Source of the DNA: Anaerolineaceae bacterium
Lineage (GTDB): Bacteria > Chloroflexota > Anaerolineae > Anaerolineales > Anaerolineaceae
DNA length: 5,259 nt
Reading direction: 5' to 3'
Assembly (NCBI GenBank): GCA_003532515.1
Contig: DOEX01000081.1
Location: 1-5,259, forward strand
The notes under the pieces were generated by a model, which saw nothing but the letters and a program-made list of their open reading frames with translations, was not told the origin of the DNA and did not search any database. Position 1 is the stretch's first letter. The number at the start of each line of letters is the position of its first letter. A program made the position numbers and the translations under genes. Positions 1 through 5,258 of this stretch are shown piece by piece.

Positions 1-21
1 CGGATTCATTCTCCGCTGTCA

Positions 22-75
22 AGCCATTCTTTCAGACGAAAGCGCCGGCCCAAAAACCTCTGCCGGCAACTGGCT
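22..75 (-). ncRNA. Candidate structured leader RNA (three-way junction)
   Basis: Three nested or adjacent helices fit a compact three-way junction. The closing stem is AGCCA (22-26) with TGGCT (71-75). One arm is CTTTC (29-33) with GAAAG (38-42) around a 4-base loop. The second arm is GCCGGC (44-49) with GCCGGC (62-67) around a 12-base loop. The junction linkers are only 2, 1 and 3 bases. The element lies downstream of two leftward promoters, so I place it on the minus strand as part of the 5' leader of a gene beyond the left edge. I compared it from memory with c-di-GMP-I, SAM, cobalamin, FMN and TPP riboswitches and could not match it to any. It may be a riboswitch, a protein-binding leader, or chance pairing; the helices themselves are directly visible. 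Confidence 0.4.
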
Positions 76-116
76 ACCCGATCCTATCTAGACCCAAGCT
101 ATTCTGTTTTCAAGCA

Positions 117-133
117 TCACGCCTCAGGCGCGA
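117..133 (-). repeat. Short inverted repeat / leader hairpin
   Basis: An exact CGCCT-C-AGGCG palindrome (120-130) extends outward to 7-bp arms around a 3-base loop. On the plus strand the extension contains an A-C mismatch (119/131). On the minus strand the same pair is a G-U wobble, so the hairpin is fully paired only in leftward RNA. It begins about 20 bases after the predicted start of the nearer leftward promoter. No U-tract follows in either direction, so it is not a simple intrinsic terminator. It could be a leader hairpin or a DNA operator. Confidence 0.5.
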
Positions 134-161
134 TATCCTAATGTAGCACCTTGGAACAATT

Positions 162-190
162 AGTATAGACGATCAAAATTGTTTTGTCAA
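162..190 (-). promoter_or_regulatory. Leftward sigma-70-type promoter (proximal)
   Basis: On the minus strand, TTGACA (190-185, perfect -35 consensus) is followed after exactly 17 bases by TATACT (167-162, five of six matches to -10). Transcription would start near 155 and run off the left edge, giving the gene outside the window a leader of roughly 150 bases or more. No open reading frame of useful length lies between this promoter and the left edge. This is one of the best housekeeping promoter matches in the window. Confidence 0.75.
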
Positions 191-262
191 GGGCGAATTC
201 CAACCTGTTTGAGTTTTGCCTCAATCTTGCTGGAGTTCAGAAAGCTTATTTTTTCAAAGTTC

Positions 263-282
263 GTGCGTCCGTTCGGAAGCAC
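263..282. promoter_or_regulatory. Near-perfect palindrome, candidate operator
   Basis: Left arm GTGCGTCCG (263-271) and right arm CGGAAGCAC (274-282) are reverse complements except at one position, around a central TT. Pairing resumes at 260-261/284-285 after one mismatch. The site lies immediately downstream of the predicted start point (about 284) of the distal leftward promoter, a classic position for a repressor that blocks initiation. The two-base centre fits a dimeric DNA-binding protein better than an RNA hairpin. The regulator is unknown. Confidence 0.55.
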
Positions 283-290
283 AAAAGCCA

Positions 291-318
291 ATTATAGGCA
301 AACCAAAGATTAAGTCAA
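291..318 (-). promoter_or_regulatory. Leftward sigma-70-type promoter (distal)
   Basis: On the minus strand, TTGACT (318-313, five of six) is followed after 16 bases by TATAAT (296-291, perfect -10). The predicted start is near 284. Its surroundings suggest regulation: a palindrome covers the start point (263-282) and a tandem repeat abuts the -35 on its upstream side (322-350). It lies about 125 bases upstream of a second promoter of the same direction, so the gene off the left edge appears to have two start points, of which this one looks controlled. Confidence 0.7.
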
Positions 319-321
319 GGG

Positions 322-350
322 TTTATTGGACCAATTTATTGGACCAATTT
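322..350. repeat. Tandem 13-bp repeat containing ATTGGACCAAT
   Basis: TTTATTGGACCAA occurs twice without a gap (322-334 and 335-347), followed by TTT that starts a third copy. Each unit holds the core ATTGG-A-CCAAT, a 5+5 palindrome around one base. The period of 13 bp is a little over one helical turn, so the two sites lie on nearly the same DNA face. The array begins four bases upstream of the -35 of the distal leftward promoter, where an activator would bind. It could equally be a binding site shared with the rightward sigma operon. Confidence 0.6.
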
Positions 351-410
351 CGAAACTCGTTTGAGCAATTTTTTTTGAATTTGTCTTCAATGTTTTTTCG
401 CAAAATAGTT

Positions 411-437
411 TGTCACATTACTCCACTTCTACACGAC
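411..437 (+). promoter_or_regulatory. Candidate ECF-type promoter of the sigma operon
   Basis: TGTCACA (411-417) is followed after 16 bases by CGAC (434-437). This layout is close to the TGTCACA-N16-CGTC promoter that I recall for ECF41-type sigma factors, and ECF sigma genes commonly drive themselves. Predicted transcription would start near 445, leaving about 30 bases before the preferred start codon at 478. A perfect 10-bp palindrome, TGTAGCTACA (446-455), lies at the predicted start point. No better sigma-70 promoter was found for the rightward operon. The sigma factor encoded here is not itself an ECF41 type, because it has no extra C-terminal domain, so the similarity is suggestive only. 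Confidence 0.4.
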
Positions 438-477
438 TTTAACTATGTAGCTACAATTGAACACGAGGAAGGTGGTT

Positions 478-1023
478 TTGGATAAGAATCCTACAACTCA
501 ATCAACACCTGTGATTAATGAGGAACAGATCTTCAGTAATTTACCTGATCTGTACCAGGCATATGCAACCAAGGTTTTCCATTATCACTACAGCCGCGTG
601 CAAAACCTGCACGAAGCCGAAGACCTGACCTCGCAGACTTTCATGGCCGCCTGGGAGAAATGGCATACACTTCGCGACCCGGACAAAGCAGTAGGTTGGC
701 TCTTTACCATCGCCCGAAACAAGGGTATCGACCACATTCGCAAACAGCAGCATCTTCAGTCAGAAGAATTGGATGACGAATTAATCCAATCTACGAATAC
801 AAATGATCCCCAATCTTCAGCTGAAACTTGGGAATATCTGATGGATTTGCGCCAACACATTACTAAATTATCAGAAAAAGAACAGGAATTGATCCGTTTG
901 CGTCTGGTAGGCGAGCTGCCATTCAAACAGGTCTCTCAAGTAATGCACGAACCCGAAACGCGCATAAAAAAACGCTATTATCGGCTGCTGGAGCGCCTTC
1001 GAGCCCAGATGGAGCAAGAATGA
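478..1023 (+). CDS. ECF-type RNA polymerase sigma-70 factor
   Basis: The 181-residue protein has the two-domain layout of extracytoplasmic-function sigma factors, which direct core RNA polymerase to a small set of stress or envelope promoters. Region 2 spans about residues 22-90 and includes the core-binding and -10 recognition segment (EAEDLTSQTFMAAWE, then GWLFTIARNKGIDHIRKQ). An acidic, low-complexity linker follows (about 91-118). Region 4 (about 120-178) carries the helix-turn-helix expected to read the -35 element (LSEKEQELIRLRLVGELPFKQVSQVM). I prefer the TTG at 478 because GAGG and AAGG Shine-Dalgarno-like bases lie at 465-475. The frame also opens at TTG 457, which has no ribosome-binding sequence, and at GTG 472, where the spacing is too short. 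There is no extra C-terminal domain of the ECF41 kind. The stop codon overlaps the next gene by ATGA, tying it to its probable membrane partner. Confidence 0.9.
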   Translation: MDKNPTTQSTPVINEEQIFSNLPDLYQAYATKVFHYHYSRVQNLHEAEDLTSQTFMAAWEKWHTLRDPDKAVGWLFTIARNKGIDHIRKQQHLQSEELDDELIQSTNTNDPQSSAETWEYLMDLRQHITKLSEKEQELIRLRLVGELPFKQVSQVMHEPETRIKKRYYRLLERLRAQMEQE

Positions 1024-3278
1024 ACACACTAACCAATTTCGAAAAGGATATCCAACAAACCTTTAGGCTGCCAGAACCTCGCCCGGAGTTCCTGAGTAAT
1101 CTGGCGGCAAGAATTTCCAAGCCCTACCAGCCAAAGCATGCACAACAGGCAAGAATTCGTCTGGCATGGACCGTACTCGCAATCGTTGCAGTATTGTTAG
1201 TGGCAATCGCCGCAATTGGACCGGGTAAGGTGTGGGCTCAACTCCAGTCCTGGCTTGGGCTTCACCCGGATGTTGGTTTGATCCAGCCGGATACTCCTCT
1301 GCGCGTGCTGAAAGCACCCGTCAGCATGACCCGCGAGGGCGTGACGATTGAAGTCTACGACGCTACCCTGAGCCCGGAGATGACTGTGATCCGCTACAGC
1401 GTCAGAGATGTGCCTTCTTCAGCGTATCCTCAAAATGAGAACATCAGTGGTTGTATTGAGCCACAATACCTTGAAGCCTCGGATGGCAGGCGCTTTCAAG
1501 CGTATGGCGACAGTGAATACGAAATCATCCCCTTTGATGTTTACGAGGTAGAGTTGGTCATTCCCTGTATTCATAACACCATCCCTGGAACTGTGCCTGA
1601 AAACTGGCGCATCCAGCTCGAATTTGTCCTTTCGGACACTCCTCTGAACCTGACGCCTGTCTATATCGCCCCCGAACAAGTCACCCCAACCCAACCCGGA
1701 CAAACCGATGAGAGCGACCTGCCTGGTTCTCAAGCCCGACTTTTGGTCAGCCACAGTTTGGTTGAAGGCGATAACCTGATCCTTGCGGGTTTCATTCGCG
1801 GTCTCGGTCAGGAATACCGCAATCAGGTTGGTAGTCTCGAAGTGCTGGATGCTAATGGACAGCCTGTGCCATGGGTGTATTCTTACGAACCTTCCGGCAT
1901 TGCAAACGCTTACGCCAACGAGATAGGCTTTTGGATGATTCGCATCAAGCCTGCAGGGTTGGCATTCCCGCTTGAAATTCGCCGGTCATACGAAGAGCGT
2001 AGTCAGCCCTTGCCTGACGAGAAAACCTCGATAACGATCCACTTCCCGGAAGAGATCCCAAATTTCGATCTCCCGATCAAGCAAAGCTTCATCCTGGCTG
2101 GCGAAACCATGGAACTCTTTTTCATCAGGGAGCAGCCTTCCCAGTTTGGCGGTTACGACTATGACTTTTACTTCAAAGCGCACCCGGTTATCAAGACGCT
2201 TTCGGTCGAAGCCCCCGGGTCCAACCCACCTACTATGACCGCCTCGGGTGATCATGTAATGCACGGGGAAGAGGTTTTTATGTCCGGACTGTGGATGCCA
2301 GATGGGAAGCTACTCGGAGATATAGAGATCACCTTTTCTGAACCGATTAAAGTGCTCGAACCAATCACACTCAGCCAAAGCTTCACTCCACCAGCAGATT
2401 TGATTGACCAATTTGAAACGTTGGATCCGGATGATCAAGCTTGCATTACCTTCAACAACTATGGTGATCCAAACCAAATAGCAGGCGCTATCCCGGAAGG
2501 AAAGATTCTTATTTATGGAGAACCAGCTCCGCTCGCAAGCTATCAATTGGCGCTTTACAGTCTCGATGGCAGCCTGATAGATGTCATTGGTGAGAATATG
2601 ACACATTCCACGATCTCTCCAGACGGGTCGAGCGTGGTTTACTTCGTTCAGGATCAGGGCTTGTGGCGTTACGATCTTGCGACAGACTCTCGCTGGCAAG
2701 TAAATCCCTTACAAGGCTACGATCTGCACTGGTCTCCAGATGGGCAGTGGATTGCTTTCAAAGGCTATGGGGTTGATTCGCTGGCCGTTACACTGATTAA
2801 TCTGGATAGCAATCAGGTGCTCGCTTTGCCCGAGGAAAACGCGGGAGGGATCATCACCTGGTCAGCTGACAGTCAGCGGGTCTACATCCGTGTAGCTGAC
2901 AGCAGCGATTCACGGGGGCGTTTATTTGTGTACGACTTGTCAACTTCTTCTGCATCTGTTTCTGACCTGCTTGATGCTGGGAAGCACATTCCGAGCTCTT
3001 TCACTCTATCTCCTGATGAAAAACACGCTCTGGTGGCAAATGGAAATCGTGATTGGAGCCTGATAGATCTCGAGACCGGTCAGGAAAAGTTTCTTACTGA
3101 AGGTTTGTTGCTTGTAGACCCTTTATGGGTAGGACAGGATTGGATTGCATTTTCCCGATTGGATCAGCAACAAAGTAAGCCTCTCCCGCCTATACTGATC
3201 AACCCCCAAACTTGCCAGGTTATTCATTTGCCTGAGGAACTCAGTGGAAAGGTTTTTGGGATTTGGCTGGACCAATAG
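1020..3278 (+). CDS. Large membrane-anchored anti-sigma-like protein with PD40 propeller
   Basis: This 752-residue protein is probably the membrane regulator of the sigma factor encoded just upstream. The start overlaps the sigma stop (ATGA) with GGAG five bases before it, so translation is likely coupled. Residues 1-46 form a short cytoplasmic segment without the zinc-binding HxxxCxxC signature of ZAS anti-sigma factors. Residues 47-67 form one transmembrane helix. The rest should be extracytoplasmic. Residues about 90-220 form a beta-rich domain recalling DUF4179-type sigma-associated proteins, followed by further beta-rich segments (about 238-345 and 355-450). The C-terminal part (about 495-750) has WD40-like PD40 blades with the landmarks ISPDG (532-536), WSPDG (571-575), WSAD (613-616) and LSPDE (663-667). 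Cys145 and Cys183 could form an external disulfide. The anti-sigma role is inferred from position and topology, and the signal it would sense is unknown. Confidence 0.75.
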   Translation: MNTLTNFEKDIQQTFRLPEPRPEFLSNLAARISKPYQPKHAQQARIRLAWTVLAIVAVLLVAIAAIGPGKVWAQLQSWLGLHPDVGLIQPDTPLRVLKAPVSMTREGVTIEVYDATLSPEMTVIRYSVRDVPSSAYPQNENISGCIEPQYLEASDGRRFQAYGDSEYEIIPFDVYEVELVIPCIHNTIPGTVPENWRIQLEFVLSDTPLNLTPVYIAPEQVTPTQPGQTDESDLPGSQARLLVSHSLVEGDNLILAGFIRGLGQEYRNQVGSLEVLDANGQPVPWVYSYEPSGIANAYANEIGFWMIRIKPAGLAFPLEIRRSYEERSQPLPDEKTSITIHFPEEIPNFDLPIKQSFILAGETMELFFIREQPSQFGGYDYDFYFKAHPVIKTLSVEAPGSNPPTMTASGDHVMHGEEVFMSGLWMPDGKLLGDIEITFSEPIKVLEPITLSQSFTPPADLIDQFETLDPDDQACITFNNYGDPNQIAGAIPEGKILIYGEPAPLASYQLALYSLDGSLIDVIGENMTHSTISPDGSSVVYFVQDQGLWRYDLATDSRWQVNPLQGYDLHWSPDGQWIAFKGYGVDSLAVTLINLDSNQVLALPEENAGGIITWSADSQRVYIRVADSSDSRGRLFVYDLSTSSASVSDLLDAGKHIPSSFTLSPDEKHALVANGNRDWSLIDLETGQEKFLTEGLLLVDPLWVGQDWIAFSRLDQQQSKPLPPILINPQTCQVIHLPEELSGKVFGIWLDQ

Positions 3279-3408
3279 AATGCACGAGATGTCAGGTTCA
3301 TGCCTTTTGCTTCGGGTCTACAGAAGGGGAAAAACCTGACAAAGGTCGTAAACCCGGTACTCATTTAAATATTTTAGGATCGGATTCAAATCAGGCTGGA
3401 AGACTATT
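3279..3408. other. Convergent intergenic gap
   Basis: This 130-base gap separates the rightward sigma operon from the leftward DUF2177 gene. It contains a hairpin (3290-3341) and then AT-rich sequence around 3363-3375. No supported gene and no canonical hairpin-plus-U-tract terminator were seen. Confidence 0.6.
3290..3341. terminator. Hairpin between convergent genes, possible terminator
   Basis: TGTCAGGTT (3290-3298) and AACCTGACA (3333-3341) are exact 9-bp inverted repeats. Within the 34-base interior, CTTC (3310-3313) can pair with GAAG (3323-3326) and TTT with AAA, making one long irregular hairpin. It starts 12 bases after the stop of the membrane regulator gene. No U-tract follows on either strand, so termination is uncertain. 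It could act on both converging transcripts, protect a 3' end, or be one copy of a dispersed palindromic repeat. Confidence 0.45.
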
Positions 3409-3906
3409 TCAACACTTCTTTGATCCGATAAAAGGCACGAATCGTGGCGTTTTCGTCGCATACTCCCGCCATGCCAGGTTCTGATCCTTGCCCTTCTCCT
3501 GGATGGGAATCCCAGATACAAACAGTATCAGGTAGGTTACCAGGGAAACGGCGAGGGAGATAAACGTGCCCCGGGGGAGATCCACAACCGTCACGAGCAG
3601 CGGCCAGTCCTTGAGGGTCGCCATGTTGGTCAGATCATACGTGGCGTAGGTGACCAGGCCGAAAATCGCGGCGCTCACAATCAGCTTTGTCAGGTTCTGA
3701 TGTTCCAAAGCTGGAACGATCACGAAGTACGCCAACGCGGCGATAAACAGCAAATAGAAGATTGCAGCCGGCAGCAGCCTGGCCTTATCAGCCATCAGAT
3801 GCCCAATTTGGGACTTATAAAACTTCTGTGCGATGACTGTGAGCCAGAGCATATCAATGCCCAGAAAGACGACGAAAGCGACTAAAAACGTCTTGATGTT
3901 TTCCAT
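3409..3906 (-). CDS. DUF2177 family membrane protein with DUF1295-like C-terminal tail
   Basis: Residues 1 to about 122 match the DUF2177 family as I know it: FLGIDMLWL at the end of the first helix, FYKSQIGHLM, AAIFYLLFIAALAYFVIVPAL, then the hallmark YATYDLTNMATLKDWPL and VVDL. About four membrane helices are expected (roughly 5-25, 47-66, 74-90 and 103-130), placing it in the cytoplasmic membrane. The family has no established biochemical function. The position usually occupied by Trp before GT is Arg here (PRGT, 111-114). From about residue 129 the protein stops resembling DUF2177. VSGIPIQEK followed by REYATKTPRFVPF resembles the C-terminal end of DUF1295 (steroid 5-alpha-reductase-like) membrane enzymes. 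An ATG start at 3906 is supported by GAGGA (3914-3910). The gene appears to be transcribed alone from the promoter at 4058-4086. Confidence 0.85.
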   Translation of the reverse strand: MENIKTFLVAFVVFLGIDMLWLTVIAQKFYKSQIGHLMADKARLLPAAIFYLLFIAALAYFVIVPALEHQNLTKLIVSAAIFGLVTYATYDLTNMATLKDWPLLVTVVDLPRGTFISLAVSLVTYLILFVSGIPIQEKGKDQNLAWREYATKTPRFVPFIGSKKC

Positions 3907-3909
3907 AAT

Positions 3910-3914
3910 TCCTC
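3910..3914 (-). promoter_or_regulatory. Ribosome binding site of the DUF2177 gene
   Basis: GAGGA on the minus strand lies three bases before the ATG at 3906. Spacing is short but workable, and it supports this start over an out-of-frame ATG just upstream (near 3920). Confidence 0.6.
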
Positions 3915-3926
3915 TTTCATTTTTGC

Positions 3927-3954
3927 GTTACATAACCTATAGCAAGTATGTCAC
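3927..3954. repeat. Imperfect inverted repeat in DUF2177 leader
   Basis: GTTACATA (3927-3934) and TATGTCAC (3947-3954) are inverted copies with one mismatch, separated by 12 bases. The pair lies shortly upstream of the ribosome binding site of the DUF2177 gene, where it could form a hairpin or bind a protein. This is a weak signal in AT-rich DNA. Confidence 0.3.
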
Positions 3955-3985
3955 TTTTATTAGAGTCAGCAATCCTCGTTGTGAA

Positions 3986-3999
3986 CAGAAAATTTTCTG
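3986..3999. promoter_or_regulatory. Perfect 14-bp palindrome, candidate operator
   Basis: CAGAAAATTTTCTG reads identically on both strands. It lies about 50-65 bases downstream of the predicted start of the DUF2177 transcript and about 80 bases before its start codon. There is no central loop, so a DNA-binding dimer is more likely than an RNA hairpin. Part of the symmetry is a simple AAAATTTT run, which lowers its weight. Confidence 0.4.
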
Positions 4000-4057
4000 G
4001 AAATCATCAGGAATTCATTTTGCACAGTTGACCCTGTCTTAATTTTCATGATTCGAT

Positions 4058-4086
4058 ATTATCACAGCAGCCATGTCTCTTTTCAA
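4058..4086 (-). promoter_or_regulatory. Promoter of the DUF2177 gene
   Basis: On the minus strand, TTGAAA (4086-4081, five of six) is followed after exactly 17 bases by GATAAT (4063-4058, five of six). TG one base before the -10 makes it an extended -10 promoter. Transcription would start near 4051, giving a leader of about 145 bases before the ATG at 3906. That leader is long for a simple gene and contains a perfect palindrome (3986-3999) and an imperfect inverted repeat (3927-3954). Confidence 0.6.
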
Positions 4087-4178
4087 ACTCGTATAATTGA
4101 CCTCTATAAGGATTTTCGGGTTGCCAAAACGCATGTCACATTGTTTAAAATTGTAATTATTCCCCGCCTATCAGAAAC

Positions 4179-4214
4179 AAAAAAAACAGCACCGAGAGTG
4201 TTCGGTGCTGTTTT
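4179..4214 (-). terminator. Intrinsic terminator of the antiporter gene
   Basis: Read leftward, CAGCACCGA (4210-4187 region, both arms exact) forms a 9-bp GC-rich stem around a 6-base loop. Eight consecutive T (4186-4179) follow immediately. Four flanking A/T pairs lengthen the stem to 13 bp (4183-4195 with 4202-4214). It starts 15 bases after the antiporter stop codon. On the plus strand only four T follow the stem, so the element is directed mainly leftward. It separates antiporter transcription from the DUF2177 gene. Confidence 0.92.
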
Positions 4215-4229
4215 GGGTATCACTCTCAA

Positions 4230-5258
4230 TTAGAAATCGATGTTGAAGACGAAGCTGCGGAAGAAGATATAGATAAAGTAAATAACGATCAAGTATATTG
4301 CAGACTTTTTGCCAAGTTTTCCATCATTGAACCATAAGATTGCCCAAAGCAAAACGCCGGTTAGAGTCTCCCACGGGAGATCCCAGATGATCAGAGGTCT
4401 CGGAACGGCATAGGTCGAAATGAGCGCGCCGCCACCGATTGCCAACAAAGGATTGGTGATGTTGCTGCCTACCAGCGTGCCCAGGGAAATACCGGCTTCT
4501 TTATGACGAATACCCGCCAAAGCGGTCGTGAGCTCAGGTAAGGCTGACGCCAGGCCGAGCGTAATTACACCAATGAGCGAACCGCCCACACCTGTACGAT
4601 CAACAATAGTTTCGGTAGCCGAGAGCACAAAAGTGGCGCATCCAATGATGATCACCAGCATCACTACTGTAATAAAGGCGTCGCTCAACACTTGACGCCC
4701 ATTGCTTGGAACGTCTTCAGCCAATTCTGAAGAATTGAGCTCGTTGTCCTCTTCTTTGTAGTGCTTGCGTTCGTCCAAATATAAATAGTAGGTATAGGCG
4801 AGAAATGTTCCAAACAAAATCGCTCCATCAATGCGGCTGTAGTAACCATCCCAACCGAGGATGAGACACATAATGGTCGTGCCGATCATCGGGATCATGC
4901 TCTTCCAGAGGAAATAGCGCCTGAAGTAAAGGTTGCCAGCCACCAGAATCACGATGCCCATGATCAGAGTCTGCTGAACAACGTCCGAACCAATATTGGC
5001 ACCCAACACGATAGCAGAACCCGTTTGATAATCCAGCGTGCCGCGCAAAATGTTGACAGACGCGGTGAAGTGGGAGGTGATTTCCGGAAGTGAGGTGGCA
5101 ACAGAGAGCACCGTCATTCCCATGAAGGTGCTGGATAGTTTAAAGTAATTCGCAATCCCGATCAGTTTCTTTACAGCATAGTTCGCGCCTACAACCAGCA
5201 CGACGAGCGCAGCCAAACCAACCGCGCTAACTAAGTATATACTCCAATTTTGCATCAT
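4230..5258 (-). CDS. CaCA-family sodium/calcium antiporter-like membrane protein
   Basis: The 342-residue protein has about ten membrane helices and the two inverted alpha repeats of the Ca2+:cation antiporter superfamily, which exchanges Ca2+ for Na+ or H+ across the cytoplasmic membrane. The alpha-1 repeat (about 47-101) has ATSLPE (54-59) and GANIGSD (86-92). The alpha-2 repeat (about 233-275) has ASALPE (237-242) and GTLVGSN (260-266). Glu59 and Glu242 occupy the conserved ion-coordinating acidic positions. A charged loop (about 162-190) separates the halves, as in the family. The motifs differ from the usual GTSLPE/GSN, so the transported ion is uncertain. Length suits prokaryotic members (about 300-350 residues). 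The start is ATGATG two bases from the window edge; it looks natural for the family, but an upstream start cannot be excluded. An intrinsic terminator follows the stop. Confidence 0.88.
   Translation of the reverse strand: MMQNWSIYLVSAVGLAALVVLVVGANYAVKKLIGIANYFKLSSTFMGMTVLSVATSLPEITSHFTASVNILRGTLDYQTGSAIVLGANIGSDVVQQTLIMGIVILVAGNLYFRRYFLWKSMIPMIGTTIMCLILGWDGYYSRIDGAILFGTFLAYTYYLYLDERKHYKEEDNELNSSELAEDVPSNGRQVLSDAFITVVMLVIIIGCATFVLSATETIVDRTGVGGSLIGVITLGLASALPELTTALAGIRHKEAGISLGTLVGSNITNPLLAIGGGALISTYAVPRPLIIWDLPWETLTGVLLWAILWFNDGKLGKKSAIYLIVIYFIYIFFRSFVFNIDF

Noticed and set aside
1..9. Leftward ATG at 9-7 (Met-Asn-Pro...) as the start of the gene off the left edge
   Set aside because: GGAG lies only one base before it, too close for a normal site, and just three codons are visible.
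20..100. Known riboswitch (SAM-I, c-di-GMP-I or cobalamin)
   Set aside because: Pieces such as GCCGGCAAC resemble SAM-I, but the other conserved blocks are missing and the promoters indicate the opposite strand.
457..477. TTG at 457 as the sigma factor start
   Set aside because: Nothing resembling a Shine-Dalgarno sequence precedes it, while GAGGAAGG lies inside this extension and serves the TTG at 478.
216..485. Rightward 89-codon open frame upstream of the sigma gene
   Set aside because: No ribosome binding site, low-complexity composition with many Phe/Ser, no recognisable domain, and it overlaps the regulatory region and the sigma start in another frame.
2310..2699. Leftward 129-codon frame inside the membrane regulator gene
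   Set aside because: It is an antisense shadow of the PD40-containing gene, which has clear domain support.
3379..3429. ATCGGAT/ATCCGAT inverted repeat
   Set aside because: Seven-base arms with a 37-base gap, partly inside coding sequence; expected by chance.
3263..3484. Rightward 73-codon frame at the convergent junction
   Set aside because: It overlaps the end of the membrane regulator and the DUF2177 gene, has no ribosome site and no domain.
4092..4097. Perfect TATAAT on the plus strand
   Set aside because: No -35 at suitable spacing, no extended -10 TG, and no rightward gene follows.
4134..4140. A second TGTCACA as another ECF promoter
   Set aside because: No CGTC- or CGAC-like box at 16 bases and no gene downstream. 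TGTCACT at 3949 fails the same test.
4048..4233. Rightward 61-codon open frame (and the frame at 3833-4042)
   Set aside because: No ribosome binding site or recognisable protein; they cross the leftward promoter and terminator and look like chance frames.
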